Below are positions 1 through 7,495 of a stretch of DNA of 10,604 bases, piece after piece (position 1 is the stretch's first letter; every line of letters begins with the position of its first letter). Location of the stretch: positions 1-10,604 of the forward strand of contig MNXK01000016.1 in the NCBI GenBank assembly GCA_001872165.1, in the 5' to 3' direction. Under the pieces are notes generated by a model. The model made no database searches, had not been told where the DNA came from, and saw only the letters and a list, made by a program, of their open reading frames with translations. Source of the stretch: Anaerolineae bacterium CG2_30_58_95 (GTDB lineage: Bacteria > Chloroflexota > Anaerolineae > Anaerolineales > Villigracilaceae). The position numbers and the translations under genes are program-made.

Positions 1-802
1 GGACAAACCAGACAATCAAATAATAGCCCAACACCGCGCCCCAAAGCCAGGAATCGACTCGATCCAGGAAGCCGCCGTGACCGGGGATGATGTTGCTGGA
101 ATCCTTGAGGCCTGCCTGCCGTTTGATCATGCTTTCGCCCAGGTCGCCGAGCGTAGGGAACACGGACATCACCAGGCCCAAAACGCCTCCCTGCCACCAG
201 GCGACTTCCAGACCGCCGACTGTGCGCCAGAGCAATGCCAGGCCCACACCACCCAGCGTCCCGAAGAAGACGCCAGCCCAGTATCCTTCCCAGGATTTCT
301 TCGGGCTGAGGCGCGGACTGAGCTTGTGCCGCCCAAAGCGCGAGCCGACAAAATAGGCGGCCGAATCGGCGATCCAGACCGAGCCTAAGGATAGCAGCAG
401 CCACCACAGGCCGCCATCCAGGCCGCGCAAGTCGAGCAGGTAGGCGCCGATCCAGCCTAAGTAGACAATACCTCCCAGCGTGACGGCGAAATCTGTGGCA
501 GCCTGGTCGCGGCCGCGCTCGTAGGTAACCAGGTGAAGGGTCATCGCCAGCAAGATGAGCAGGGAAAGGGCAGCCGGCGCCAGGTCCGGGGAGTAGGTGC
601 GCGCCCCAAGCAGAAGCAAAACGCCGCCCACGGTCAACCACATGGACGGCGACAGGTTCACCGCTCGGAAGATTATTACATATTCCCAGGCAGCCATGCC
701 CAGAAAGATCGCGATCAGAACAAAATAGGGGATATGCCCAAAGATAATCGCCGGGATTCCAAACGCAGCCAGGACGATCGCAGCGAGGGTGCGTTTAAGC
801 AT
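1..802 (-). CDS. cdsA: Phosphatidate cytidylyltransferase (CDP-diacylglycerol synthase), 3' end cut by window
   Basis: Integral membrane enzyme that makes CDP-diacylglycerol from phosphatidic acid and CTP, the precursor of bacterial phospholipids. The frame reads without a stop from ATG at 802 to the left edge, giving 267 residues; family members are about 270-285, so only a few residues and the stop are missing. The N-terminus (MLKRTLAAIVLAAFGIPAII) and the middle are rich in hydrophobic membrane segments. A SWEGYWAG motif is present. The C-terminal family signature is complete at about residues 224-250: S-M-I-K-R, then KDSSNIIPGHGGFLDRVD, including the HGG and DRxD metal/substrate residues. 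Its ATG overlaps the uppS stop (shared ATGCTTAA), so the two are probably translationally coupled. It is the last visible gene of the rpsB-to-cdsA cluster. Confidence 0.95.
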   Translation of the reverse strand, partial: MLKRTLAAIVLAAFGIPAIIFGHIPYFVLIAIFLGMAAWEYVIIFRAVNLSPSMWLTVGGVLLLLGARTYSPDLAPAALSLLILLAMTLHLVTYERGRDQAATDFAVTLGGIVYLGWIGAYLLDLRGLDGGLWWLLLSLGSVWIADSAAYFVGSRFGRHKLSPRLSPKKSWEGYWAGVFFGTLGGVGLALLWRTVGGLEVAWWQGGVLGLVMSVFPTLGDLGESMIKRQAGLKDSSNIIPGHGGFLDRVDSWLWGAVLGYYLIVWFV

Positions 803-1541
803 GAGAGGGATTGTCCTCGACCGAGGCCGTAAGCCCGCCAAAACGGCGGTCACGCTGGGCATAAGTATCCAACGCCTTGCGGAATTCATCTTTGTTGAAA
901 TCCGGCCAGTAGACTGGGGTAACATACCACTCTGAGTAGGCTGCCTGCCAGATGAGGAAGTTCGAGATACGCAGCTCGCCCGAGGTGCGGATGATCAGAT
1001 CCGGGTCCGGGACGCCTGCGGTAAAGAGATAGCGGCCGACCATCTCTTCGTCCACCTCTTCCGGCCTGACCCCATCCTGGATCATTTTGCGAACGGCGCA
1101 AATGATCTCATCCCGTCCGCCGTAGTTGAAGGCCACGTTCAAGACCAGCCGCTGGTTGTTCTTGGTCAATTCGATAGCATTCAGGACCTTTTCCTGGATT
1201 TTCGGATCCAGGCCTTCCAACCGGCCGATGTGACGCAACTGGACGCCCTCCTTGTGCAACTCGGCCAGTTCCTTGTCAATCACATTCTCCAGGATGTGCA
1301 TCAAGCCGTCTACTTCTTCTCTTGGACGGCCCCAGTTCTCGGTCGAGAAGGCGTAGATGGTCAGGTACTTGACGCCGAACTCCACACACGCCCGGATGAT
1401 GCGGCGCAGGTTTTCAGTGCCGGCGCGGTGACCGGCCAGGCGGGGCAGCCCGCGTGAGAGCGCCCAGCGCCCGTTGCCGTCCATGATGATGGCCACATGC
1501 GTCGGGATCTTTGATCCGGAGGGCGTATCGTTATCTCCCAT
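795..1541 (-). CDS. uppS: Undecaprenyl diphosphate synthase (cis-prenyltransferase)
   Basis: Condenses isopentenyl diphosphate units onto farnesyl diphosphate in the cis configuration. The product is the C55 lipid carrier for peptidoglycan and other wall polymers. The protein has 248 residues, normal for the family. The first conserved region is HVAIIMDGNGRW at 15-26, with the catalytic Asp at 21. FSTENW is at 65-70, and the C-terminal pyrophosphate-binding region RTSGELRISNFLIWQ starts at 185, followed by the conserved Glu at 204 in AAYSE. ATG at 1541 lies 8 bp after the frr stop. Only a weak AGG-type ribosome site is visible there, overlapping that stop, so translation may depend on coupling with frr. 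The 3' end overlaps cdsA by 8 bp. Confidence 0.97.
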   Translation of the reverse strand: MGDNDTPSGSKIPTHVAIIMDGNGRWALSRGLPRLAGHRAGTENLRRIIRACVEFGVKYLTIYAFSTENWGRPREEVDGLMHILENVIDKELAELHKEGVQLRHIGRLEGLDPKIQEKVLNAIELTKNNQRLVLNVAFNYGGRDEIICAVRKMIQDGVRPEEVDEEMVGRYLFTAGVPDPDLIIRTSGELRISNFLIWQAAYSEWYVTPVYWPDFNKDEFRKALDTYAQRDRRFGGLTASVEDNPSHA

Positions 1542-1549
1542 AGTTTGGC

Positions 1550-2107
1550 CTAGACTTCCATGATCTCCTGTTCTTTGCGCTGGCCGATCTTGCCAATATC
1601 CTCAATGAAACGGTCGGTCACCTTTTGCAGCTCTTCTTCACCCCGCTTCAAGTCATCTTCGGAGATGAGCTTCTCGCGCTCGAACTCGCGCATATCGTTA
1701 TGCAGATCGCGGCGGACGTTGCGGACGGCCACGCGCCCCTCCTCGAGCCGGCTGTGAACAATCTTGACCAGCTCGCGCCGGCGTTCCTCGGTCAGCGGAG
1801 GCAGGTTCAGGCGGATTTGTTTGCCGTCATTGTTGGGCGTCAGGCCCAGGTCGGAGGCCAGGATCGCCCGTTCGACGGCCTTGACGCTGGCCGGGTCGAA
1901 GGGGCGGATGAGCAGGCTGCGCGGCTCTGGTACACTGATGGCAGCCAGTTGGATCAAGGGCGTGGGTGTGCCGTAGTAGTCAACAGGCAATTTTTCCACC
2001 AATGCCGGGCTGGCGCGGCCAGTGCGGATGCCGGCCAGGTCTTCTTCCAGTTTCTGGGCCGCGGCGCGCATCCGGGTCTCGGCTTCTTTGAGGATATCCT
2101 TAATCAC
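1550..2107 (-). CDS. frr: Ribosome recycling factor
   Basis: Works with EF-G to split the post-termination ribosome complex so that subunits can be reused. The protein has 185 residues, the standard length. It shows the long-helix family pattern: RMRAAAQKLEEDLAGIRTGRASPALVEKL near the N-terminus, a central beta domain with the conserved VDYYGTPTPL, and a charged C-terminal helix with DLHNDMREFEREKLISEDD. The start is GTG at 2107, supported by a very good ribosome site (AGGAGGT, about 5 bases upstream); no ATG fits better. A 72-bp gap separates it from pyrH, with no clear promoter or terminator in it. The stop is TAG. Confidence 0.97.
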   Translation of the reverse strand: MIKDILKEAETRMRAAAQKLEEDLAGIRTGRASPALVEKLPVDYYGTPTPLIQLAAISVPEPRSLLIRPFDPASVKAVERAILASDLGLTPNNDGKQIRLNLPPLTEERRRELVKIVHSRLEEGRVAVRNVRRDLHNDMREFEREKLISEDDLKRGEEELQKVTDRFIEDIGKIGQRKEQEIMEV

Positions 2108-2179
2108 GGTGACCTCCTGGGTGATTTGGGCAGTAGATCAATGCCCCAAGGATACCCTAAATTGCCAAAATGCGCCACT

Positions 2180-2995
<816 letters not shown>

Positions 2996-3604
2996 TCACT
3001 CAGCAGCAGTGCTTTCGCCCAGTTCCCAGCGCTGGAAGCGCCGGATGACCACGTTCTCACCGATGGCAGCGACGTTCTGGAGCAAAAGCTTCTCGACCGT
3101 GATTTGCTCGTCACGGATGTAAGCCTGCCGCAGCAGAACGAACTCATCCTTGAATTTTTTCAGTTGACCCTCGACGATGCGATCGAGAATATTTTCGGGC
3201 TTGCCTTCGTCGCGGGCGCGCGCCTTGGCGATCTCCGTCTCATGTTCCAGCACGTCAGCGGGGATGTCTGTTTCCTTGATGTACTGCGGAGACGCAGCCG
3301 CAATTTGCAAGGCGATCTCGTGGGCGAAGGTGCGGAACTGCGCTGAACGGGCGACGAAGTCCGTCTCGCAGTTGACTTCGACCATCACGCCCACGCGCCC
3401 GCTGCCATGCGAGTACAGTTCCACCATGCCCTGCGAAGCCGCACGGTCAGCGCGCTTGGCTGCGGTGGCCAATCCCTTTTCGCGCAAAAAATCCAGGGCC
3501 TTCTTTTGATCGCCGTCCGCTCCTTCCAGCGCCTTGCGGCATTCCAATACGCCTGCACCGGTGGCGGCGCGCAACTCTTTGATCATGTCAGTCGTAATTT
3601 CCAT
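2996..3604 (-). CDS. tsf: Elongation factor Ts (short form)
   Basis: Nucleotide exchange factor that releases GDP from EF-Tu. From ATG at 3604 it has 202 residues, much shorter than E. coli EF-Ts (about 280) and close to the Thermus form, which has a single core subdomain. The N-terminal UBA-like domain is clear (MIKELRAATGAGVLECRKAL, residues 7-26), and the EF-Tu-contacting TDFVAR motif is at 81-86. A GTG at 3613 in the same frame would add three residues (M-T-G). It sits directly after the rpsB stop and is better spaced (5 bases) from GAGG than the ATG (14 bases), so the true start may be GTG at 3613. Homologues begin close to the ATG form. Co-transcription with rpsB is almost certain, and a terminator follows the stop. 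Confidence 0.96.
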   Translation of the reverse strand: MEITTDMIKELRAATGAGVLECRKALEGADGDQKKALDFLREKGLATAAKRADRAASQGMVELYSHGSGRVGVMVEVNCETDFVARSAQFRTFAHEIALQIAAASPQYIKETDIPADVLEHETEIAKARARDEGKPENILDRIVEGQLKKFKDEFVLLRQAYIRDEQITVEKLLLQNVAAIGENVVIRRFQRWELGESTAAE

Positions 3605-3613
3605 ACCAGTCAC

Positions 3614-4720
3614 TCATTCCTCTTCTTTGGCTTTAGCTGCTTCTTCGTTGACGATCTCTTCTTTGACAACGACCGCTTCTTTGGCTTCGGTTACTTTTTC
3701 GTTGACGATCTCTTCTTCGACAACGACCGCTTCCTTGGCTTCGGCTACTTCTTCGTTGACGATCTCTTCTTCGACAACGACCGCTTCCTTGGCCTTGGCT
3801 CTAGGTTTCTTTTTGTCTTTCTCTTTCTCCTTGGTTTCAGTCTCTACTTCCACTTCCTCTTCTTCTTCAACTTCAGGAATCTCGCGTGGGGTCAACTTAG
3901 CCAACGTAGCTTCACCGAGTAATGCCTCGTCTCCGAGTTCTTCCTCAGCCTCGACGATATCAACTTCCCTGACCGGCGCGGCCCCGGCCTGCGCGGCCCG
4001 GGCAGCCTCAGCCTCGGCCTCCAGTTCCTCGTCCTTGCGCATGGCCTTGCCTTCCAGCACCGCATCGGCAATCTTGCCGACCAGCAGCTTGATGGCGCGG
4101 ATGGCATCGTCGTTAGAAGGGATGACGTAATCTATGTTGGAGGGATTGCAGTTGGTATCCACCATGGCAACGATGGGAATGTCGAGCAAGTTGGCCTCGT
4201 GGACGGCGGCGTCCTCGCGGCTGACATCCACCACGAAGACCAGATCGGGCAGGCGGCCCATCGTGCGCACACCGGCCAGACGGGTTTCCAGGCGGGCGAT
4301 CTCGCGCCGGATGAGCAGGCCTTCTTTCTTGGTCAGACGCTCGATATCGCCGGTCTCGATCATCTTCTCCAGGCGATCCAGTTCCATGATGCGTTTGTGC
4401 ATGGTGGTCCAGTTGGTCAACATGCCCCCCAGCCAACGCTCGGTGACGTAGGGCATTCCGCAGCGAGTGGCCTCGTCGTGGACGGTCTCCTGCGCCTGGC
4501 GCTTGGTGCCTACGAAGAGAATTATGCCGCGGTTTGCGACAGAATCGCGAATGATCGCGTAGGCGGCATTCAGCGCCTTGACCGTTTGCTGCAAATCAAT
4601 GATGTGGATGCCGTTGCGCTCGGTGAAAATATATGGCTTCATCCCCGGATGCCACTTGTTGGTGCGGTGACCGAAATGCACGCCGCTCTCGAGCAGCGCT
4701 TTCATTGAAACTACTGCCAT
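3614..4720 (-). CDS. rpsB: Ribosomal protein S2 (uS2) with long acidic repeat-bearing C-terminal tail
   Basis: Small-subunit ribosomal protein, needed for binding of S1 and mRNA on the 30S. The protein has 368 residues against about 230-260 usually. The core (about 1-228) is standard, with [51 protein letters not shown] and the second signature near [17 protein letters not shown]. Residues 229-368 form a low-complexity tail: first Glu/Ala-rich, then a run of Glu/Val/Lys ([19 protein letters not shown]), then three near-identical 18-residue repeats (310-363) ending AKEEE. The tail has no fold I recognise and is probably disordered. ATG at 4720 is chosen because AAAGGAG lies 8 bases upstream and it gives the usual S2 N-terminus; an upstream ATG at 4810 would add 30 non-homologous residues. 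Confidence 0.96.
   Translation of the reverse strand: MAVVSMKALLESGVHFGHRTNKWHPGMKPYIFTERNGIHIIDLQQTVKALNAAYAIIRDSVANRGIILFVGTKRQAQETVHDEATRCGMPYVTERWLGGMLTNWTTMHKRIMELDRLEKMIETGDIERLTKKEGLLIRREIARLETRLAGVRTMGRLPDLVFVVDVSREDAAVHEANLLDIPIVAMVDTNCNPSNIDYVIPSNDDAIRAIKLLVGKIADAVLEGKAMRKDEELEAEAEAARAAQAGAAPVREVDIVEAEEELGDEALLGEATLAKLTPREIPEVEEEEEVEVETETKEKEKDKKKPRAKAKEAVVVEEEIVNEEVAEAKEAVVVEEEIVNEKVTEAKEAVVVKEEIVNEEAAKAKEEE
3632..3793 (-). repeat. Three 54-bp tandem repeats in the 3' end of rpsB
   Basis: Three head-to-tail copies occupy 3740-3793, 3686-3739 and 3632-3685. The first two differ at 2 of 54 bases by my count, and the third differs from the second at 7. The unit is exactly 18 codons, so copy number can change without a frameshift. 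Each unit encodes [18 protein letters not shown] or a close variant. The nucleotide identity, and not just the protein identity, points to recent duplication. Confidence 0.95.
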
Positions 4721-4900
4721 TGGGATAACTCCTTTGCGTTCTTCCTCCGCCTCCCTCGTCCCGGCCGGGGCTGCGTCCGTCACGGTCCGCAGCACGCACC
4801 GGCAAGTCAAGAGGCGTGTGAATTAGGGACATATATTGCCTGTCCCGAGGCAAGATAAGCCCCGTCCTTCGACTGTGCTGGCAGGGCGGGAGCGGCGCAT
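4721..4900 (-). promoter_or_regulatory. Structured leader of rpsB
   Basis: About 180 bases lie between the proposed promoter and the rpsB start, with no gene in them. The ribosome site is AAAGGAG at about 4729-4735. A strong hairpin sits at 4770-4793 (GCTGCG paired with CGCAGC, with inner CCG/CGG). Farther upstream, two overlapping small stems cannot both form fully: GGGACA/TGTCCC (4826-4831 with 4841-4846) and TTGCCT/AGGCAA (4836-4841 with 4848-4853). In E. coli, S2 represses its own mRNA through the leader; a similar role here is inference. Confidence 0.45.
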
Positions 4901-4906
4901 AGTATA
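4901..4906 (-). promoter_or_regulatory. rpsB: Candidate extended -10 element for the rpsB operon
   Basis: On the minus strand the site reads TGGTATACT, which is TGN plus TATACT, a close match to an extended sigma-70-type -10. I see no good TTGACA-like -35 at the right distance, which is acceptable for extended -10 promoters. It sits inside a dyad shared with the opposing promoter of the exporter gene. Confidence 0.45.
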
Positions 4907-4921
4907 CCATAAATTTGTGTG

Positions 4922-4927
4922 TATACT
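4922..4927 (+). promoter_or_regulatory. Candidate -10 element for the LysE-family gene
   Basis: TATACT on the plus strand lies about 53 bases before the exporter start. It is the mirror of the minus-strand -10 at 4901-4906: AGTATAC (4901-4907) and GTATACT (4921-4927) form an inverted repeat with a 13-base spacer. No clear -35 is visible. Confidence 0.35.
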
Positions 4928-4979
4928 TGCCTTTATTGAACAAATGATTAAGCCGTGAGCGAACGGCGAGGGAGACTTC

Positions 4980-5594
4980 ATGGATATAAACTTCTTGCTC
5001 AGAGGATTCATCATCGGCCTGTCCATTGCCGCGCCGGTCGGGCCGATTGGCGTATTGTGCATCCGCCGCACGCTAAACAATGGGCGCGCGGCCGGACTCG
5101 TCTCCGGGCTGGGAGCAGCCAGCGCGGACGCGATCTACGGCTGCATCGCCGGCTTCGGCCTGACTTTTGTATCCAACTTCCTGGTCGGAGGACAATTCTG
5201 GCTGCGCCTGATAGGAGGTATATTTCTCTGCTACTTGGGGGTGAAAACCTTTCTATCGAAGCCAGCGGATCAGGCCGCCGCGGCGAAGGCGAATGGTTTG
5301 GCGGGCATGTACGCCTCGACCTTTTTCCTGACCCTCACCAACCCAATGACGATCATTTCCTTTGCGGCGGTTTTCGCCGGTTTGGGCCTGACAAGTTCAA
5401 ATGGAAACTTCGCAACCGCAGCCTGGCTCGTCTCGGGCGTCTTTCTGGGGTCAGCTTCATGGTGGCTGATCTTGAGCGGCCTGGTCGGCCTCTTGCGCGC
5501 CAGATTCCAGGCACGCGGTTTGCAGTGGGTCAATAGGATTTCAGGCCTCATCATTGCCAGTTTTGGCTTGTTCGCGCTTCTGAGCTTGAAATGA
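4980..5594 (+). CDS. LysE/RhtB-family amino-acid exporter
   Basis: Predicted inner-membrane transporter of the LysE superfamily, whose characterised members export amino acids such as lysine, threonine or homoserine. The substrate cannot be told from the sequence. The protein has 204 residues, the usual family length, with about six hydrophobic segments (near residues 9-28, 41-63, 73-92, 109-136, 146-171 and 187-203). The N-terminal GLSIAAPVGPIGVLCIRRTL with AAPVGP matches the family's conserved first helix, and FFLTLTNPMTIISF carries the conserved Asn-Pro. ATG at 4980 follows a good GAGGGAG ribosome site 5-6 bases upstream. It stands alone, divergent from rpsB and convergent with dnaA, and ends in a shared terminator. 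Confidence 0.85.
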   Translation: MDINFLLRGFIIGLSIAAPVGPIGVLCIRRTLNNGRAAGLVSGLGAASADAIYGCIAGFGLTFVSNFLVGGQFWLRLIGGIFLCYLGVKTFLSKPADQAAAAKANGLAGMYASTFFLTLTNPMTIISFAAVFAGLGLTSSNGNFATAAWLVSGVFLGSASWWLILSGLVGLLRARFQARGLQWVNRISGLIIASFGLFALLSLK

Positions 5595-5602
5595 GAAGTA
5601 AG

Positions 5603-5641
5603 AAAAAGCCTCGACCCAATACCGGTCGAGGCGCTGTTTTT
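5603..5641. terminator. Bidirectional intrinsic terminator between exporter gene and dnaA
   Basis: A perfect 9-bp stem, GCCTCGACC (5608-5616) with GGTCGAGGC (5624-5632), has a 7-base loop. On the minus strand a TTTTT run follows at once (5607-5603), serving dnaA. On the plus strand TTTTT (5637-5641) follows after four bases, serving the exporter gene. Confidence 0.9.
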
Positions 5642-5653
5642 GATTGGCGTCTA

Positions 5654-7036
5654 TCAAGCTGGGACGGCCTGCCCGTACAGCTTATTGCGGATCTGCACCA
5701 CTTGCCGCCGAAACTGGTCATCGCGCTCGAGCATGTCGGCCACTTTATCGCAGGCGTACATGACGGTGGTGTGGTCGCGCCCGCCCAGGGCCTGTCCAAT
5801 CTGAGGCAGGGAGATGTTCGTTTCCCGCATCAGGTACATAGCGATCTGGCGCGGCAAAGATACAGTACGTGAACGGTCAGGGCTGAGCAGCCGCTCGACG
5901 GTCAGGTTGAAGGTGCGGGCGACCACGTCTACCACGGCATCCGGCTTGACGTCGCCGCGTTGAGGCAGCAGGTCGGCCAGCGCCACTTCTGCCAGTTGCG
6001 GAGTCATCGCCATGCCGCTCAATTCGGAAAAGGCGACGACGCGGTTGAGCGCGCCTTCCAATTCCCGGATGTTGGACTGTACACGGCGGGCGATCAGCTC
6101 CATGATCTCGGCCGGCACCCGATGGCCGGCGCGTTCGGCCTTGGCGCGCAGGATCGCCAGGCGGGTTTCCAGGTCAGGCGGCTGGACATCCGCAGCCAGG
6201 CCCCACTCGAAGCGCGAGCGCAGACGTTCCTCCAGCGTGACCATCGCTTTCGGCGGCCGGTCGGAGGAGATGATGAGCTGCTTGTTCTGCCCGTGCAGGC
6301 AATTGAAGGTGTGGAAGAATTCCTCCTGCGTGGATTCCTTGCCAGCAATGAACTGGATGTCATCAATCAGCAGCACGTCAATCGAGCGATACTTATCGCG
6401 AAAGGCTTGCGTGGTGTGATTGCGAATCGAATTGATCAGATCGTTGGTAAACTCTTCACTGGAAACGTAGAGAACGTTAAGTCCAATTTCCTGGCAATAA
6501 TTTCCGATGGCGTGCAGAAGATGGGTCTTTCCCAAACCCACCCCCCCGTACAGGAAGAGCGGATTGTAGGCGCTGGCAGGATTTTCGGCCACAGCCTGGG
6601 CCGCGGCGTGCGCCAGGCGGTTGTTTGCACCGACGACGAAATTATCGAAGGTGTAGCGAGGATTCAACGTCGCGTTGTGCGGACGGGGGGCCGCCTCGAT
6701 CGCCTCAGCCGTCGGCGCGGCCTGGTCCGCGACAGCAACCGAAGGGCCTGCCCTGAGCGAAGCCGAAGGGTCCGCAAACGTTTCGCCCACACCTTGTGAG
6801 ACGACAAATTGCACGTCAACATCCCGGTTCATGATCCCCATCAGCAAACGGGTCACCGTGCTGGAGAGACGGCTTTCCAACCAGTCGCGTGCGTAGGCAT
6901 TGCGCACGCCAATCGTAAAAACCCCCTCCTCGAAATCGACAATCCTGGTATCGCGCACCCAGGTGTCGAATGATGCTTTTGGCATCTCCATCTGAAGCTG
7001 GCCGAGAGCAGACTGCCAGGCTCGCTCTACATCCAT
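5654..7036 (-). CDS. dnaA: Chromosomal replication initiator DnaA
   Basis: AAA+ ATPase that binds DnaA boxes at the origin and opens the duplex. The protein has 460 residues, normal length. Domain I is at about 1-80 ([27 protein letters not shown]). A Pro/Ala-rich linker, domain II, is at about 85-120. The AAA+ core starts near [19 protein letters not shown] and contains Walker A GGVGLGKT (164-171), Walker B VLLIDD (221-226), sensor 1 IISSDRPP, the [10 protein letters not shown] arginine-finger box (271-280) and sensor 2 RELEGALNR (324-332). The DNA-binding domain IV has the signature [15 protein letters not shown] (418-432). ATG at 7036 is chosen because GGAGG lies 6 bases upstream; an in-frame extension to 7087 has no homologous sequence. 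Residues 89-99 come from an inserted repeat (separate entry). No dnaN is adjacent in this window. Confidence 0.97.
   Translation of the reverse strand: MDVERAWQSALGQLQMEMPKASFDTWVRDTRIVDFEEGVFTIGVRNAYARDWLESRLSSTVTRLLMGIMNRDVDVQFVVSQGVGETFADPSASLRAGPSVAVADQAAPTAEAIEAAPRPHNATLNPRYTFDNFVVGANNRLAHAAAQAVAENPASAYNPLFLYGGVGLGKTHLLHAIGNYCQEIGLNVLYVSSEEFTNDLINSIRNHTTQAFRDKYRSIDVLLIDDIQFIAGKESTQEEFFHTFNCLHGQNKQLIISSDRPPKAMVTLEERLRSRFEWGLAADVQPPDLETRLAILRAKAERAGHRVPAEIMELIARRVQSNIRELEGALNRVVAFSELSGMAMTPQLAEVALADLLPQRGDVKPDAVVDVVARTFNLTVERLLSPDRSRTVSLPRQIAMYLMRETNISLPQIGQALGGRDHTTVMYACDKVADMLERDDQFRRQVVQIRNKLYGQAVPA
6745..6770. repeat. REP-like repeat unit inside dnaA domain II
   Basis: The core CCCTGAGCGAAGCCGAAGGG (plus strand, 6751-6770) is preceded by GGCCTG. 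It encodes the [11 protein letters not shown] stretch of DnaA in frame. I recall this motif as a highly dispersed short repeat in Chloroflexota and some other genomes, where it yields recurrent peptides such as PERSRR or ASLRAG when read in different frames. Only one copy is visible here, so the assignment rests on memory. Confidence 0.6.
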
Positions 7037-7082
7037 TCTCTTCCTCCGGTAAGTTATTGGCGATGAGGTACAGGGAAGCAAG

Positions 7083-7101
7083 CCCACTGCTAAACAGTGG
7101 G
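7083..7101. repeat. Hairpin in the dnaA leader
   Basis: CCCACTG (7083-7089) and CAGTGGG (7095-7101) form a perfect 7-bp inverted repeat with a 5-base loop. It lies about 46 bases before the dnaA start, so it would fold in the 5' untranslated mRNA if transcription begins upstream. No T run follows on either strand. Confidence 0.6.
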
Positions 7102-7180
7102 AGGGTTGTCTTAACTATTCGGATGGCTACTAACTTATTCTCGGGGAGGGTATCATCTACTAACCCTGCTTGCAAAATAT

Positions 7181-7186
7181 ATTCTA
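7181..7186 (-). promoter_or_regulatory. dnaA: Weak candidate -10 for dnaA
   Basis: The minus strand reads TAGAAT, one base from TATAAT, about 145 bases before the dnaA start. There is no convincing -35 at 16-18 bases, so this is a low-confidence proposal. Confidence 0.2.
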
Positions 7187-7230
7187 GCAGAAAAGAGCAC
7201 GAAATACCATACGCACAACCTACGCTAGTT

Positions 7231-7270
7231 TAAAAACTTCCAAGTTTTTAAGGTCATTGAAACCTTAAAA
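7231..7270. repeat. Two overlapping AT-rich inverted repeats
   Basis: The first is TAAAAACTT (7231-7239) with AAGTTTTTA (7242-7250), a 9-bp dyad with a 2-base spacer. The second is TTTTAAGGT (7246-7254) with ACCTTAAAA (7262-7270), 9 bp with a 7-base loop. They share 7246-7250, so the two structures compete. This could be a regulator-binding dyad or mutually exclusive RNA hairpins. Confidence 0.65.
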
Positions 7271-7379
7271 TGCCTGTGAGATAAACGAAGCCCTCACCGA
7301 TAATACGAACACCTGTTCGCCGCCACAGCCGCCGCTATCGAATTCTATAACGCCACATCTGGCGAGGGAAGGAAATTAC

Positions 7380-7397
7380 TTCCTACATAAGTAGGAA
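7380..7397. repeat. Perfect short dyad TTCCTAC-ATAA-GTAGGAA
   Basis: Arms of 7 bp flank a 4-base centre. Its size and symmetry suit a dimeric regulator operator, but it could also be a small RNA hairpin. It lies between dnaA and the histidine kinase gene, about 100 bases past the kinase stop and about 345 bases upstream of dnaA. Confidence 0.55.
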
Positions 7398-7495
7398 CGC
7401 TCTTTCAACCTTAAAAAATACCATGCGGCACAATACGTTGTTCAAGGGAACGTGAAACTCAAAATCTTGGGTTTCGTCCAGTCGCCAGGGTGCTC

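Larger units (their letters stand above)
7037..7495. other. Gene-free region upstream of dnaA, palindrome-rich
   Basis: About 460 bases hold no supported gene; the only frames are short and unlike known proteins. The part from about 7180 to 7290 is AT-richer than its surroundings. It contains several small inverted repeats, listed separately, and AACCTTAAAA occurs twice (7261-7270 and 7407-7416). I searched for TTATCCACA-like DnaA boxes on both strands and found only poor matches, so an origin is not supported. No tRNA or known riboswitch is apparent. Confidence 0.6.

Noticed and set aside
3632..3793. CRISPR-like array
   Set aside because: The 54-bp units are contiguous with no spacers, in phase with rpsB codons, and number only three.
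3407..4130. Long plus-strand frames with Phe/Asp- or Ser-rich repeats over rpsB
   Set aside because: They are antisense readings of the repeat-bearing rpsB tail; the repetitive peptides come from the 54-bp units and no ribosome site supports them.
4721..4810. Extended S2 start at 4810
   Set aside because: The extra 30 residues do not resemble S2, and the strong AAAGGAG site precedes the ATG at 4720.
5960..6799. 279-codon open frame on the plus strand over dnaA
   Set aside because: It is the antisense shadow of dnaA, whose motifs are all intact on the other strand; the translated sequence shows no family features.
7450..7480. Terminator downstream of the histidine kinase gene
   Set aside because: AAACTCAA/TTGGGTTT forms a stem only on the plus strand with a G-U pair; on the kinase's strand it has a mismatch and no T run follows.
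7037..7495. Possible oriC upstream of dnaA
   Set aside because: No good match to TTATCCACA on either strand; the best candidates (such as TTATTCTCG near 7136) match only about 6 of 9. No box cluster and no dnaN nearby.
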